DNA of 64,000 bases from Firmicutes bacterium UBA5766 (lineage in GTDB: Bacteria > Bacillota > Desulfotomaculia > Desulfotomaculales > Nap2-2B), in NCBI GenBank assembly GCA_002418775.1, contig DIEU01000001.1:19615-83614 (forward strand), read 5' to 3'. Every line of letters starts with the position of its first letter. Positions within the stretch are counted from its first letter, which is position 1. The notes under the pieces were generated by a model, which was not told where the DNA came from, ran no database searches, and worked only from the letters and a program-made list of their open reading frames with translations. Positions 8,015 through 16,640 of the stretch are shown here, piece by piece. The position numbers were made by a program, and so were the translations under genes.

Positions 8015-9019
8015 ATGGAAAGGCATCTCAAAGCAATAAATAAGTACAGCAAAGAACTGCTCAGTAAGGCTAACGTCATAGGTATCGGGGTCGGATATAA
8101 ACAAATACGGGGAGAAGAAACGGATAAGCTCTCATTAATCATTTTTGTAGAGAAAAAAATACCCTTGGACCGCTTAAGCAAAGGCAGTATTATTCCTGGA
8201 AAAATCAATGATCTCTATACTGACATTGTTGAAATCGGCCGCGTCCGGCTGCTTGATAACCGTGTTGATCGCTGGCGTCCCGCCTGTCCGGGTATAAGTA
8301 TCGGTCACTATAAAATATCCGCAGGCACATTCGGCGCAGTTGTGAAAGACAAAACTACAGGAGAAAAACTTATCTTGAGCAACAACCATATTCTGGCAAA
8401 CGCCACAAACGGCGCTGACGGGCGCTCATCATTAGGAGATCCAATTCTGCAGCCAGGTCCGCATGACGGCGGAGGGGCAAAGGATCAAATAGCAACTTTA
8501 CTACGCTTCATACCAATACGGCATACTGTCCAGGATGTTGAATGCCCTGTTGCAGCCGCGGCTATGCAGGCAGGGAATATCATTATCCATACCGTCCGTC
8601 CCAAATACAATATCAGGTTAACCAAATATACAGATGATATGAATAATATTGACGCTGCAGTCGCTAAACCGGATAAACAAAGTTTGGTTGGTGAAGAAGT
8701 TTTGGAAATAGGCAGGATTGAAGGCGTAGCGCGCGTAATACCCGGGGACTCGGTAAAAAAGAGCGGACGTACTTCAGGATTGTCAGAAGGGAAAGTCCAG
8801 GCAATCGGAGTAACAATTAAAGTGGGTATCAGTGAGGAAGAAAATGGTTTATTCACTGACCAGGTGGTCAGCAATATTCTTTCACAGCCCGGTGACAGCG
8901 GTTCGCTGATTGTTAATTCGGAAAAACAAGCCGTTGGACTGCTCTTTGCAGGTTCTGAAAAATATACTATTTTTAACCGTATAGATAATGTGATGGAACG
9001 GCTTAAGATTAAATTTTAG
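8015..9019 (+). CDS. predicted cytosolic chymotrypsin-fold (S1-like) serine protease
   Basis: A 334-residue protein with a complete candidate catalytic triad for a trypsin-like protease: His125 in LSNNHILA, Asp213 in NIDAAVA and Ser295 in GDSGSLIV, in the right order and spacing. The first ~85 residues form a separate N-terminal region (VIGIGVGYK, then an EKKIP strand). No signal peptide or membrane anchor is visible, so it should stay in the cytoplasm, or in the mother cell if co-regulated with yabG. It begins 76 bases after yabG, with AGGGGG upstream. Its substrate is unknown. The pairing of two proteases suggests, but does not prove, a spore-related role. Confidence 0.72.
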   Translation: MERHLKAINKYSKELLSKANVIGIGVGYKQIRGEETDKLSLIIFVEKKIPLDRLSKGSIIPGKINDLYTDIVEIGRVRLLDNRVDRWRPACPGISIGHYKISAGTFGAVVKDKTTGEKLILSNNHILANATNGADGRSSLGDPILQPGPHDGGGAKDQIATLLRFIPIRHTVQDVECPVAAAAMQAGNIIIHTVRPKYNIRLTKYTDDMNNIDAAVAKPDKQSLVGEEVLEIGRIEGVARVIPGDSVKKSGRTSGLSEGKVQAIGVTIKVGISEEENGLFTDQVVSNILSQPGDSGSLIVNSEKQAVGLLFAGSEKYTIFNRIDNVMERLKIKF

Positions 9020-9098
9020 AAGGATGCTTCTTAGTGATATACTGGTACGTTTATTGAACTATGTAAACCCTGCTGCAACAAATAAGGAGGTTTAAAAC

Positions 9099-9512
9099 TT
9101 GGGTTATAAAATCTTTTGCATGGGGAAGGTCGCCCTCGTTTTACTTGGAGAGGTGCCGGTTGTCGGACCACAAATCAGCGGCAGGGAAAAAGCTGTCCGT
9201 GTTGCGCAGAAATTGTTTAAGGAAATTGATAAATTAATGGCCGGTTCATCCGTGGGGCCTTATCAGATTGTTTTTAAGCATAGAATCGGTGGACGTTATG
9301 ACCTGGCCGTTAAGAGCAGTGAACTATCCCTGGAAATACTTCATGATCTTGATGAGCTCTGGATAAAAAGGTTCCGCAAAATCTTTCACGGTATTTTTAT
9401 ACTCAGCTGTTTTTATGAAAAAAATGATAATCTGGAATGCCTTGCAGTTACTGATGGTTTAGGCGCTGTTTTGTATTCCTCTGAGGTAAGACAGTTTTTC
9501 CAGACACGGTAA
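9099..9512 (+). CDS. uncharacterised protein, 137 residues
   Basis: I do not recognise this family. The ORF starts at TTG 9099 after a good AAGGAGG at 9084-9090. Its N-terminus (KVALVLLGEVPVVG) looks like the first strand of an alpha/beta domain rather than a signal peptide. A basic amphipathic middle (REKAVRVAQKLFKEIDKL) and a C-terminal beta-rich part (LECLAVTDGLGAVLY) follow. No membrane segments or metal motifs are evident. It lies on the same strand as, and 79 bases after, the S1-like protease gene, so it may be co-transcribed with yabG and that gene. Confidence 0.5.
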   Translation: MGYKIFCMGKVALVLLGEVPVVGPQISGREKAVRVAQKLFKEIDKLMAGSSVGPYQIVFKHRIGGRYDLAVKSSELSLEILHDLDELWIKRFRKIFHGIFILSCFYEKNDNLECLAVTDGLGAVLYSSEVRQFFQTR

Positions 9513-9715
9513 GGTCAGTATTACCAGTTAGAACCATCTGGAGAAGATTATGCGATATTATACATACGGACAAGCTCTGGAAGTTGTCTGTTAAATAATT
9601 GCAGTATATACAGTGATATTCATCATATCTTTATTTGTCCACTGAATAATTAATTTGGTAAACTGTTAGAGATTTGAGATATCAAATATCTTAAGAAAGG
9701 GGTAATTCTGTTTTG

Positions 9716-10501
9716 ATGAAAAAAAGTCGTAAAACACCGTTCGCAATGCTGTTGGTATTACTGTGTATTTGTTTTCTGTGGTCGTCAATCCCCCAGGTAA
9801 CACAGGCAGCCCTGCCGGCATTTGACGGCAAGAAGATGTTGTCGATGAAAGATTTTAGTAAACTAAGCAGCTTGAATCCCGGAGAATACAAGTATACAGT
9901 AAACTGTGCTCCTGACGATTTAAACAGCTGTCTCGAAAAATTAGAGAAATGGCTGAATGAAATCCTGAAAGGTAACAGCGCCAATTACTGCAATGTACAA
10001 AAATATCAGCCTTTAAGAAACAAACAAACTACTCCCAAAACCACTCCTAATACTACTCCCGATACCAATTCCAACTCCAACTCCGACTCCGATTCGGATT
10101 CTGACCAGCAAGTTGAATGTCTAACTGCCGACGAGCAGGAAATGGTCGATCTGGTCAATAGCGAAAGGAAAAGAGCGGGATTATCACCCTTGAAGGTTAA
10201 TCTGGATTTGGTTAAGGTAGCCCGTCTTAAGGGTGAAGATATGATTGAAAATAGTTATTTCAGCCATAACTCTCCCACGTATGGTTCTCCTTTTAATATG
10301 ATGAGCCAGTTTGGAATTTCTTACATGACCGCAGGAGAAAATCTGGCCGGCGCTCCGACGGTTGAATCCGCCCATGAGAACTTAATGAATTCTGCAGGGC
10401 ACAGGGCTAATATTCTAAATTCGAGTTTCAAGGAGATAGGAATAGGGGTAGTGGAAGGAAGCCAATATGGTAAGATTTTCGTGCAGGAGTTTATAGGTTA
10501 G
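9716..10501 (+). CDS. secreted CAP-domain protein (SCP/PR1, YkwD-like)
   Basis: A secreted protein of about 261 residues. Residues 1-28 form a signal peptide (basic KKSRK, hydrophobic AMLLVLLCICFLW, then a QAALP-like cleavage region). A linker of Thr-Pro, Asn-Ser and Asp-Ser repeats follows at about residues 100-135, encoded by short near-identical DNA units. The C-terminal CAP domain contains MVDLVNSERKRAGLSPL, SHNSPTYGSPF, AGENLAG and HRANILNSSFKEIGIG, with the His and Glu that line the CAP cavity. Such proteins are common in spore formers and their function is mostly unknown. TTG 9713 is an alternative start. Both lie downstream of AAGAAAGGGG. Confidence 0.85.
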   Translation: MKKSRKTPFAMLLVLLCICFLWSSIPQVTQAALPAFDGKKMLSMKDFSKLSSLNPGEYKYTVNCAPDDLNSCLEKLEKWLNEILKGNSANYCNVQKYQPLRNKQTTPKTTPNTTPDTNSNSNSDSDSDSDQQVECLTADEQEMVDLVNSERKRAGLSPLKVNLDLVKVARLKGEDMIENSYFSHNSPTYGSPFNMMSQFGISYMTAGENLAGAPTVESAHENLMNSAGHRANILNSSFKEIGIGVVEGSQYGKIFVQEFIG

Positions 10502-10543
10502 AAAAAGAAAAATTGGACGATCCGGTTAACGGATCGTCCAATT
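10500..10543 (-). terminator. intrinsic terminator of the CBM gene, overlapping its stop codon
   Basis: A perfect 14-bp stem (10511-10524 paired with 10530-10543) with a five-base loop is followed, reading the minus strand, by a T-rich tract (10500-10510). The TAA stop of the minus-strand gene lies at 10528-10526, inside or next to the loop, so the stem is partly coding. In the plus direction there is no T tract, so it would act only weakly for the CAP gene. Confidence 0.8.
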
Positions 10544-10822
10544 GAAACCATTGTTGTTGTCCCAGTTATTGGCGGAATCTTTAAAGCAGAAGGTAATTTG
10601 GTTATTTTGTATACGTATAGTTTTCTCCCATCCTTTAAAACTCTTATCCATACGGATTGTGTTTACGTTTGACCAACTTCTGGGATCGCCTAACCCGTAG
10701 TGCAGGAATACCTGATCAGCCCCTGATTTGGACAGCAAACCACCATAGACTATGTTTGCCTCATCAAAACCGCCTGGTTTTACCTCTACCCCTTTTTGGT
10801 AATCATTCCATGATTGAATCAT
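10526..10822 (-). CDS. stand-alone starch/carbohydrate-binding module (CBM25/53-like)
   Basis: A protein of about 98 residues consisting only of a carbohydrate-binding module: residues after the start read IQSWNDYQKGVEVKPGG, then VFLHYGLGD, GWEKTIRI, and the C-terminal signature CFKDSANNWDNNNG-NW, which resembles the W/N-rich ligand site of CBM53/CBM25 starch-binding domains. No signal peptide is seen, so it is predicted cytosolic, where it could bind storage alpha-glucan. GGAGG lies four and seven bases before two consecutive ATGs (10825 and 10822); the second is chosen. A longer frame reaching 10870 has no ribosome binding site. The alpha-glucan operon at 19.8-29 kb is a plausible partner. 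Confidence 0.72.
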   Translation of the reverse strand: MIQSWNDYQKGVEVKPGGFDEANIVYGGLLSKSGADQVFLHYGLGDPRSWSNVNTIRMDKSFKGWEKTIRIQNNQITFCFKDSANNWDNNNGFNWTIR

Positions 10823-11012
10823 CATAGCGCCTCCATAATCATAATTAAGTTCCCTATTTATTATTGTCAACTATAGCCGTTAAATATTACTGGTTTTTTT
10901 TAACATTAGAAATGGTCAACTTGCGGCCCAAAAGAGTATAAAGTCTTTATGCGCGTTAAAATATGTTTTTTAGGAGAAAATAATTTTAACTTACAAAGGA
11001 GGGATAAAGAAA

Positions 11013-11279
11013 ATGCCGTCAGGAGAAAAATTTTTACTTGCTGGTTTAGGAATTATTGCTGTAATGAAAGAAAAAGCGCAAAAACAAATAAATGTTTTAA
11101 TCCAAAAGTGCGGGATTTCGAAAGTTTATAAAAGTACGGTTTTGAATATGTGTCATTCAGGCTCGGTATTTTTCTGCTTCCTCACAGGATGCGTCATAAA
11201 AAATACAATTCAGCCGATCAATACACATTCGTTAAAAAAATCCCGGCAATCTTTTCAGAATTGGGAACGACATTTATAA
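11013..11279 (+). pseudogene. phasin-like small protein, 3' part lost and running into ABC1 sequence out of frame
   Basis: The start is convincing: AAAGGAGGG precedes ATG 11013. The first ~35 residues (KFLLAGLGIIAVMKEKAQKQ and on to QKCGISK) resemble the N-terminus of polyhydroxyalkanoate-granule (phasin-like) regulators, which often precede an ABC1/UbiB kinase gene in Clostridia. After about residue 36 the expected coiled coil is missing. The frame continues over DNA that, one frame away, encodes the beginning of the ABC1 kinase, and stops at 11279. It therefore looks like the 5' remnant of a phasin-like gene joined by deletion to the next gene. A real short peptide cannot be excluded. Confidence 0.5.
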
Positions 11280-12415
11280 AGCTTGGGCAAATTTTAAGCA
11301 CAAGGCATGACCTGCTTTCACCAGATTTGATCCATGAACTTGAAAAGCTTCAGGATGAAGTACCTGCATTCCCTTTCGAAACAGCTAAAAATATTATTGA
11401 AACGGAATTAAAGGGCGATCTGGAAGAGTTCTATTCTTTCTTTGATTGTGAGCCTCTGGCCGCTGCGTCAATCGGCCAGGTCTACAGGGCTGTTTTAATC
11501 AATGGAAGGCAGGTTGTGGTTAAAATATGCCGTCCTGATATCAATAAAGAAGCAGAAGCAGATCTAAAAATTCTCTATAGAATAGCACGGTTTTTAGAAA
11601 AAAGGATTTCCTGGGCTCAAAATGGCGCTTTCGTTGAGTTGATAGCCGAGTTTGAACGTACGATCAAAGAAGAAATGGACTTTACTTTCGAAGGACGCAA
11701 TGCCAGTAAATTTAAGAGAAATTTTGCCTCTGATCCGGAAGTGCTTATTCCTGCGGTATACTGGCAATTCACTACTTCCAAGATTCTGACCCTCGAATAT
11801 TTAAACGGAATCAAGTTTAACGATCTTGAGGAAATAGAAAGATCAGGCTTTGCCAGGATGGAACTGGCCATTAAGCTGGTACAGGCTTTATTTAAACAAA
11901 TCATGATGGAAGTGGTTTTTAAATACCGTGTACGTCTTCTGCCAGAATTCATTATGCTTACAAAATCGCTGATGACACTGGAAGGAGTGGTTCAGAAACT
12001 TGCCCCCGGTTTAAACATTGTTTCAATGGCAGAACCTTTTGCGCGAAAACTTGTTGCTGAAAGGTATTTTAGAAAGGATCTGCCTGAGAAAGCCGGGAAG
12101 ACTTTACTGGACTTGGGTGAAGCCATTTATAAGTTCCCCAAGCGGATTGAGCAAATATTGGAGAATCTTGCTCAGGGTGAGGTAAAAATAAACCTGAAAG
12201 TGGATCATTATTATCCAAATGAAAAAAACTTGCCGTCCAGTACGAATGCTCTTATCAACCAGTTATGGGTAATTATAGCAATATTGCTGATCAGTTCGGT
12301 TCTTTTGGCCTTAAACGGGACCTTTTTTCTTGGTGGCTTTCCGGTAGTTAAAACGGGATTTATCGCTGCCGGTTTCATACTTGTTTTTCTTGCGTTATAC
12401 ATATTGCGCAAGTAA
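11132..12415 (+). pseudogene. ABC1/UbiB-family kinase-like gene lacking its N-terminus and catalytic core
   Basis: Clear ABC1 (AarF/UbiB) homology: FIKLGQILSTRHDLL (the KxGQ motif), PLAAASIGQVYRA, KEEMDFTFEGRNASKF, and two C-terminal membrane helices (about residues 370-390 and 398-418). Two parts are missing. The N-terminus begins abruptly at KYGFEYV just after an in-frame stop (11129-11131). In the middle, LVQALFKQIM runs directly into EVVFKYRVRLLPEF, skipping the segment that in the family holds HxDxHPGN and the DFG aspartate. The frame stays open (421 residues from GTG 11150, against ~550 in the family). As written it cannot be an active kinase or ATPase. Confidence 0.78.
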
Positions 12416-12506
12416 GCAAAAAGATATCCTTGCAGCTCCATCTACGAGGATGAAAAGAAAAGTAAAGTATAGTAGACACGTCCAAAGGGCACGGTGTAGT
12501 CAGAGT

Positions 12507-13781
12507 TTACCTGTTTCTAAAAATTATTTTTCTGCACAAGCAAATAAAGGTTGATCCTGTTAAAATTGCTATTAAGATCAAACCGAAAACGGCCAGCAGA
12601 AGGGGCAAAAAGGTCCACAATGAAGGGTTGTGGGCTTGTTGAATCATCGCAGCCCGGGTTGCCGGTGAAGTAAGGCGAAAAAAAAAGTTTGTATAAACTG
12701 CTGCCAGGAAGGCATGAGCGAACCGGGTCAGGACAAAAAGTTTCATTCTGATATCGGTTTCAGAAATTACGCTTGCTACCTGGGCGTGAATAGAAATTCC
12801 GCTCCAAGCCAGAATTACGGCAATTACCGTGAGCTGCTGCAGTAAAGAGGCTTCAGACGCTGAAGCAAGTTTCGTTCCGACAGTCATTTCTATTAATCCG
12901 CTTGTTAAGGCTGGAAGGACTGATGAGGAAAAACCCAGCGGGATCAAGACAAGTCCCAACTTGCCGGCGATAAAATCAATAAATCCCGTCTGTTTTAACA
13001 GTTGGATCAGCACGGCAAATATTGTTATAAATCCGCCAATGTTAAGAAGGCTTGAAACAGAGTTTTTCACGGCGTCGCCCATTATCTTTCCCGGGGAGCG
13101 GTTTTCCTGCCTGTAGATGCGAAACAGTTCGGAAAAAGCCCTGGCCAGGGGAGACACTTCTTTTATGGGCGCAGTTATCAATTCGGGATCATTTTTTCCA
13201 TAAAAGCGCAGAACAATGCCCAGGGTCAGGTTGGATGTGTAATGGGCTGCTGCAATTACCGGCCCAAGCTCCGGGTTGTTGAGCATGCCGACAGAAACAG
13301 CAGCGAGCATAAAAAGAGGACTTGAATTATTCGTAAACGAAACCAGCCGTTCCGCTTCAATACGCGTGCAGAGGCGCTGAGAACGCAAACGGGCCGTAAT
13401 CATTGCCCCAATCGGGCAGCCGGATGTATAGCCTACTGCCAGTACAAAAGAACCGCATCCCGGGACGTTAAAGAGAGGCCGCATTAAAGGTTCCATTAAC
13501 GTACCCAGAAAATGGACCATACCGAAACTTAACAGCAAATCGGAGATGACCAGAAAGGGCAGAAGCGAGGGGAGAACTATGTTAAACCAGAGATTGACTC
13601 CTGTCACAGCCCCCTTGTAAACGGTCCCTGGCTGAATTATCATTCCTAATGCCAGTGTGATGATGCAGATCAGCCAAAAAAGTTGTTCCCTGCAACGGCC
13701 GTCGTTAGTCAAAAAAAATAAATATTTTTTAAATACTATTAAGCTGATTAATATAAGTAGTAAAATGAACAGAACCCACAT
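12507..13781 (-). CDS. ylbJ: sporulation integral membrane protein YlbJ
   Basis: A polytopic membrane protein of 424 residues related to YlbJ, needed for spore cortex formation in Bacillus and part of the nucleoside-transporter-like (Gate) fold. Visible features include NIVLPSLLPFLVISDLLLSFG, the conserved VGYTSGCPIGAMITA motif, TNNSSPLFMLAAV and many hydrophobic helices to the C-terminus. It probably works in the forespore or mother-cell membrane late in sporulation. The neighbouring genes do not belong to a sporulation operon. It converges with the damaged ABC1 gene. Confidence 0.87.
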   Translation of the reverse strand: MWVLFILLLILISLIVFKKYLFFLTNDGRCREQLFWLICIITLALGMIIQPGTVYKGAVTGVNLWFNIVLPSLLPFLVISDLLLSFGMVHFLGTLMEPLMRPLFNVPGCGSFVLAVGYTSGCPIGAMITARLRSQRLCTRIEAERLVSFTNNSSPLFMLAAVSVGMLNNPELGPVIAAAHYTSNLTLGIVLRFYGKNDPELITAPIKEVSPLARAFSELFRIYRQENRSPGKIMGDAVKNSVSSLLNIGGFITIFAVLIQLLKQTGFIDFIAGKLGLVLIPLGFSSSVLPALTSGLIEMTVGTKLASASEASLLQQLTVIAVILAWSGISIHAQVASVISETDIRMKLFVLTRFAHAFLAAVYTNFFFRLTSPATRAAMIQQAHNPSLWTFLPLLLAVFGLILIAILTGSTFICLCRKIIFRNR

Positions 13782-13937
13782 TTTTTCAGGCCCCTTTACT
13801 GAAAGCCCCTTTTCAAATGATATATATGGGTCCTGATCTTCTAATATGTTGGGATTGTTTTTGCAGATAATCCGGATATTATGCTTTTCACTTTAAATGT
13901 GCTTTAAAATTATAGAGAAGAGGTGGTCTTAGCCAAT

Positions 13938-14660
13938 TTGAAAATTTATGCAATCAGTGATCTCCACCTTTCTTTTATAAAAACTCCTGATCCGGAAAAT
14001 TGGCAGCCTGACTTGCAGTATAAACCAATGAGCGAAATTAATGAGGAATGGGAATCCCACGCCTTAAGAATTTATAATAACTGGTGTAAAATCATAGGAC
14101 CGGATGACGTGGTTTTAGTTCCGGGCGATATTTCATGGGCTATGCGTCTTGATCAGGCTTGTCAGGATCTTAACTTTATAAGGCTTCTGCCGGGCTTGAT
14201 AATTTTTATTCAGGGAAATCACGATTACTGGCTGCAGAGTATTTCCAAGGCAAAAGAAGTCCTTCCCCCTAATATGCGCCTGATCCGGAATGATCATTTT
14301 TCCCTTGGCGGCATAGCCATCTGTGGTACCAGGGGGTGGCTGTGTCCAGGAAGCGACTACTTTCAACCGGGGGATATGAAAATCTACTTGCGGGAATTGG
14401 GCCGTCTGGAAAAATCACTTGCCAGCGCAGGCGCTTCCAATCAAGAGATTATTGTTATGATGCATTACATGCCGACCAATGAAAAGCACGAATACAGCGG
14501 TTTTATAGAACTGCTCCAAAAATACAGGGTAAAAAAGGTTGTTTATGGGCACCTCCACGCCAGGGCTTGTCGTTTACGTCTTCCGGATCATGCATGGGAT
14601 ATCTCTTTTTGCCTGGTTAGCGCAGATTATTTAAACTTTACCCCGCTTTTACTTACTTAA
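13938..14660 (+). CDS. calcineurin-like metallophosphoesterase
   Basis: A cytoplasmic dinuclear-metal phosphoesterase of about 240 residues. All metal-binding blocks are present: ISDLHLS at the N-terminus, VVLVPGDISWA, FIQGNHDYW, MMHYMPT and YGHLHA. The family (YPO-like predicted phosphohydrolases) usually begins MKIYAISDLHLS, so TTG 13938 is preferred. A frame starting at GTG 13923 adds five residues and lies inside the AGAGGTGG ribosome binding site. Its physiological substrate is not known. The last four bases overlap the convergent aminotransferase gene. Confidence 0.8.
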   Translation: MKIYAISDLHLSFIKTPDPENWQPDLQYKPMSEINEEWESHALRIYNNWCKIIGPDDVVLVPGDISWAMRLDQACQDLNFIRLLPGLIIFIQGNHDYWLQSISKAKEVLPPNMRLIRNDHFSLGGIAICGTRGWLCPGSDYFQPGDMKIYLRELGRLEKSLASAGASNQEIIVMMHYMPTNEKHEYSGFIELLQKYRVKKVVYGHLHARACRLRLPDHAWDISFCLVSADYLNFTPLLLT

Positions 14661-15841
14661 AGGCCAACTTCCTTTGCCAGATCAGTAAAGGCGGGCAGGG
14701 AATTAATTACCGTTTGAAGGGGGACGCTATAAGAGAGCCGAAAGTAACCTTTTAGACCAAATCCCTTGCCGGGAACAAGTAAAATATTGTACTTTTTGGC
14801 CATCTGCACAAATTCAAGATCATCAGCCAAAGGCGATTGGGGAAACATGTAAAAGGCGCCTTTGGGTTTAACCATTTTGAAACCAATTTCGGTTAAATGG
14901 GCGTACAGAAGATCCCTCTTTTTCAAATAGCCGCTTAGATCCGCCTGCTCCTTCTGTAAATGAGCGACAAGGCGCTGCATTAGGGCAGGCGCGTTAACAA
15001 AACCCAGCGTTCGGTTGCAGAAAACCATGCCATCAACGAGCAGTCTGGCATCAGCGGCTTCCGGGTGTACCGCGATGTAGCCAATCCGTTCACCGGCCAG
15101 GCCAAGGTCTTTACTGTGTGAAGTAACCAGAATACTGTTCTTTACATAATTAAATACAGGAGGCGTTTTTACTCCATCGTAGACAATCCTGGCGTAAGGT
15201 TCATCTGAAACCAGGTAAATTGTCGTACCCAATTCGTGTTCTTTTTGTCTTAAAACAGCTGCTAATTCCTTGAGACAATCGGAACTGTAAACAACACCTG
15301 TTGGGTTATTTGGGGAATTGATAATAATTGCTTTCGTTTTTGAAGTAATAGCGGCGTTGATTGCACCCAGGTCAGGCTGGAAATCTGCTCCGGCCGGGAC
15401 CTCTTTAATGACTCCGCCGTGGTTGTCGACGTAGAATTTGTATTCTACGAAATAGGGCACAAGGACAATTACTTCATCCCCGGGGTTTAGAATAGTTTTA
15501 AAGACGACATTTAATCCGCCGCCTGCGCCGCAGGTCATGATAATATGTGATGAATTAATCTGCAAACCGGTGTTTTCAGCCAGGTTGGCTGCAATTGCCT
15601 GGCGGGTAGTTTCGTATCCGGAATTGCTCATATAACCATGCATTCCAGGCAAAGGATTGTCTGCCAGTTTTTTGAGCATTTCCCGGAAAGCAGACGGTGG
15701 TTCCGTATCAGGATTACCCAGGGTAAAATCGTACACATTTTCCGGCCCTATAATTTTTCGCAGGCGTTCTCCTTCTTCAAACATTAGTCTTATCCAGGAA
15801 GCGTTGGCCAGATTCTCATTTATTTTATTGCTGATTGGCAT
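14657..15841 (-). CDS. PLP-dependent aminotransferase, class I/II (aspartate aminotransferase-like)
   Basis: A 394-residue fold-type I aminotransferase. Visible motifs are YDFTLGNPDTEPP, HGYMSNSGYETTRQAIA, the cofactor-contacting SPNNPTGVVY and the PLP lysine in TSHSKDLGLAGERIGY (Lys in SHSKD). It keeps the C-terminal GYFRLSYS arginine region that binds the substrate carboxylate. The substrate is uncertain; close relatives are annotated as aspartate or general aminotransferases. AAGGAG precedes the ATG. It overlaps the phosphoesterase tail by four bases and diverges from the HAD gene. Confidence 0.85.
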   Translation of the reverse strand: MPISNKINENLANASWIRLMFEEGERLRKIIGPENVYDFTLGNPDTEPPSAFREMLKKLADNPLPGMHGYMSNSGYETTRQAIAANLAENTGLQINSSHIIMTCGAGGGLNVVFKTILNPGDEVIVLVPYFVEYKFYVDNHGGVIKEVPAGADFQPDLGAINAAITSKTKAIIINSPNNPTGVVYSSDCLKELAAVLRQKEHELGTTIYLVSDEPYARIVYDGVKTPPVFNYVKNSILVTSHSKDLGLAGERIGYIAVHPEAADARLLVDGMVFCNRTLGFVNAPALMQRLVAHLQKEQADLSGYLKKRDLLYAHLTEIGFKMVKPKGAFYMFPQSPLADDLEFVQMAKKYNILLVPGKGFGLKGYFRLSYSVPLQTVINSLPAFTDLAKEVGL

Positions 15842-15930
15842 TATGATTCTCCTTGGTATAAAGATATTATTAAAAAAGTCATATTCAGATTTGTTTATTT
15901 AAAAAATATAAAAAAAGAGGTTTTCTTTGA

Positions 15931-16563
15931 ATGGCAATTTCGGCAGCTTTGTTTGATCTGGACGGGACTCTGGTAGATTCCCTCCCTTTTATTATGAGCA
16001 CTTACCACCTCGTTTTTAAAAAACTGAACCTTCCCTGGTCTGAAGCAGAGTTGATCAAGTGGATCGGCCGTCCTTTAAAAGAGATAGCCCCTTTTTTTGC
16101 CGGCGGGAAAAAAGACGAATTTTTAAAGCTCTACGAGAAATATTATAACCTTGACTTTGAAAATAACGTAAGTCTCTTTCCCGGTACTGCTGAGATGCTG
16201 GATTTTCTTAAAATAAACGGATTCCTTCTGGGCATAGTCACGTCAAAGGGTAAAGAAGGGGCTGAGCGTACGATTAAACTAACCGGATTGGATAATTATA
16301 TGGATGTCGTTATAACCGCTCATGATGTTTATGTGCATAAACCTTTTCCTGACCCGATCCTGAAAGCGCTTGATGTATTGAACATTTCCCCCGGGCAGTC
16401 GCTTTATATAGGTGACAGCTACCATGATATTAAAGCCGGTCTTGACGCCGGTACGACCACCTTGGGGGTAACCTGGGGTATAAACACCAGGGAAGAACTG
16501 GCGGCTTTAAACCCTGACGGCCTGCTCGAAAGCTGGGCTGATCTTAAAAGATATTTGGTTTGA
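15931..16563 (+). CDS. HAD-superfamily phosphatase (PpaX/Gph-like)
   Basis: A 210-residue HAD hydrolase with all four motifs: motif I FDLDGTLVDS at residues 8-17, motif II TSKGK, motif III Lys in HKPFPDP, and motif IV GDSYHDIKAG. The cap insertion after motif I is of the helical (beta-phosphoglucomutase/Gph) kind. It could be the pyrophosphatase PpaX or a phosphoglycolate-type phosphatase; sequence alone does not decide. It is a single-gene unit, divergent from the aminotransferase and closed by a terminator. Confidence 0.82.
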   Translation: MAISAALFDLDGTLVDSLPFIMSTYHLVFKKLNLPWSEAELIKWIGRPLKEIAPFFAGGKKDEFLKLYEKYYNLDFENNVSLFPGTAEMLDFLKINGFLLGIVTSKGKEGAERTIKLTGLDNYMDVVITAHDVYVHKPFPDPILKALDVLNISPGQSLYIGDSYHDIKAGLDAGTTTLGVTWGINTREELAALNPDGLLESWADLKRYLV

Positions 16564-16594
16564 AATCTTAAAAGACATTTAGTTCGAAACTAAA

Positions 16595-16630
16595 ACGGCG
16601 AAAGCGCTTAAACACTTCCGCCGTATTTTT
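16595..16630. terminator. intrinsic terminator between convergent genes
   Basis: A ten-base stem with one mismatch (ACGGCGAAAG at 16595-16604 with CTTCCGCCGT at 16615-16624) is followed by a TTTTT run on the plus side. On the minus side it is followed by a short TTTTAG stretch. It should end the HAD gene transcript and perhaps also hbd from the other strand. Confidence 0.7.
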
Positions 16631-16640
16631 ACTGTAATAA

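Noticed and set aside
10949..11131. Open frame upstream of the ABC1-like gene in the same phase
   Set aside because: The strong ribosome binding site serves ATG 11013 in another frame, and this frame's translation has no protein-like pattern.
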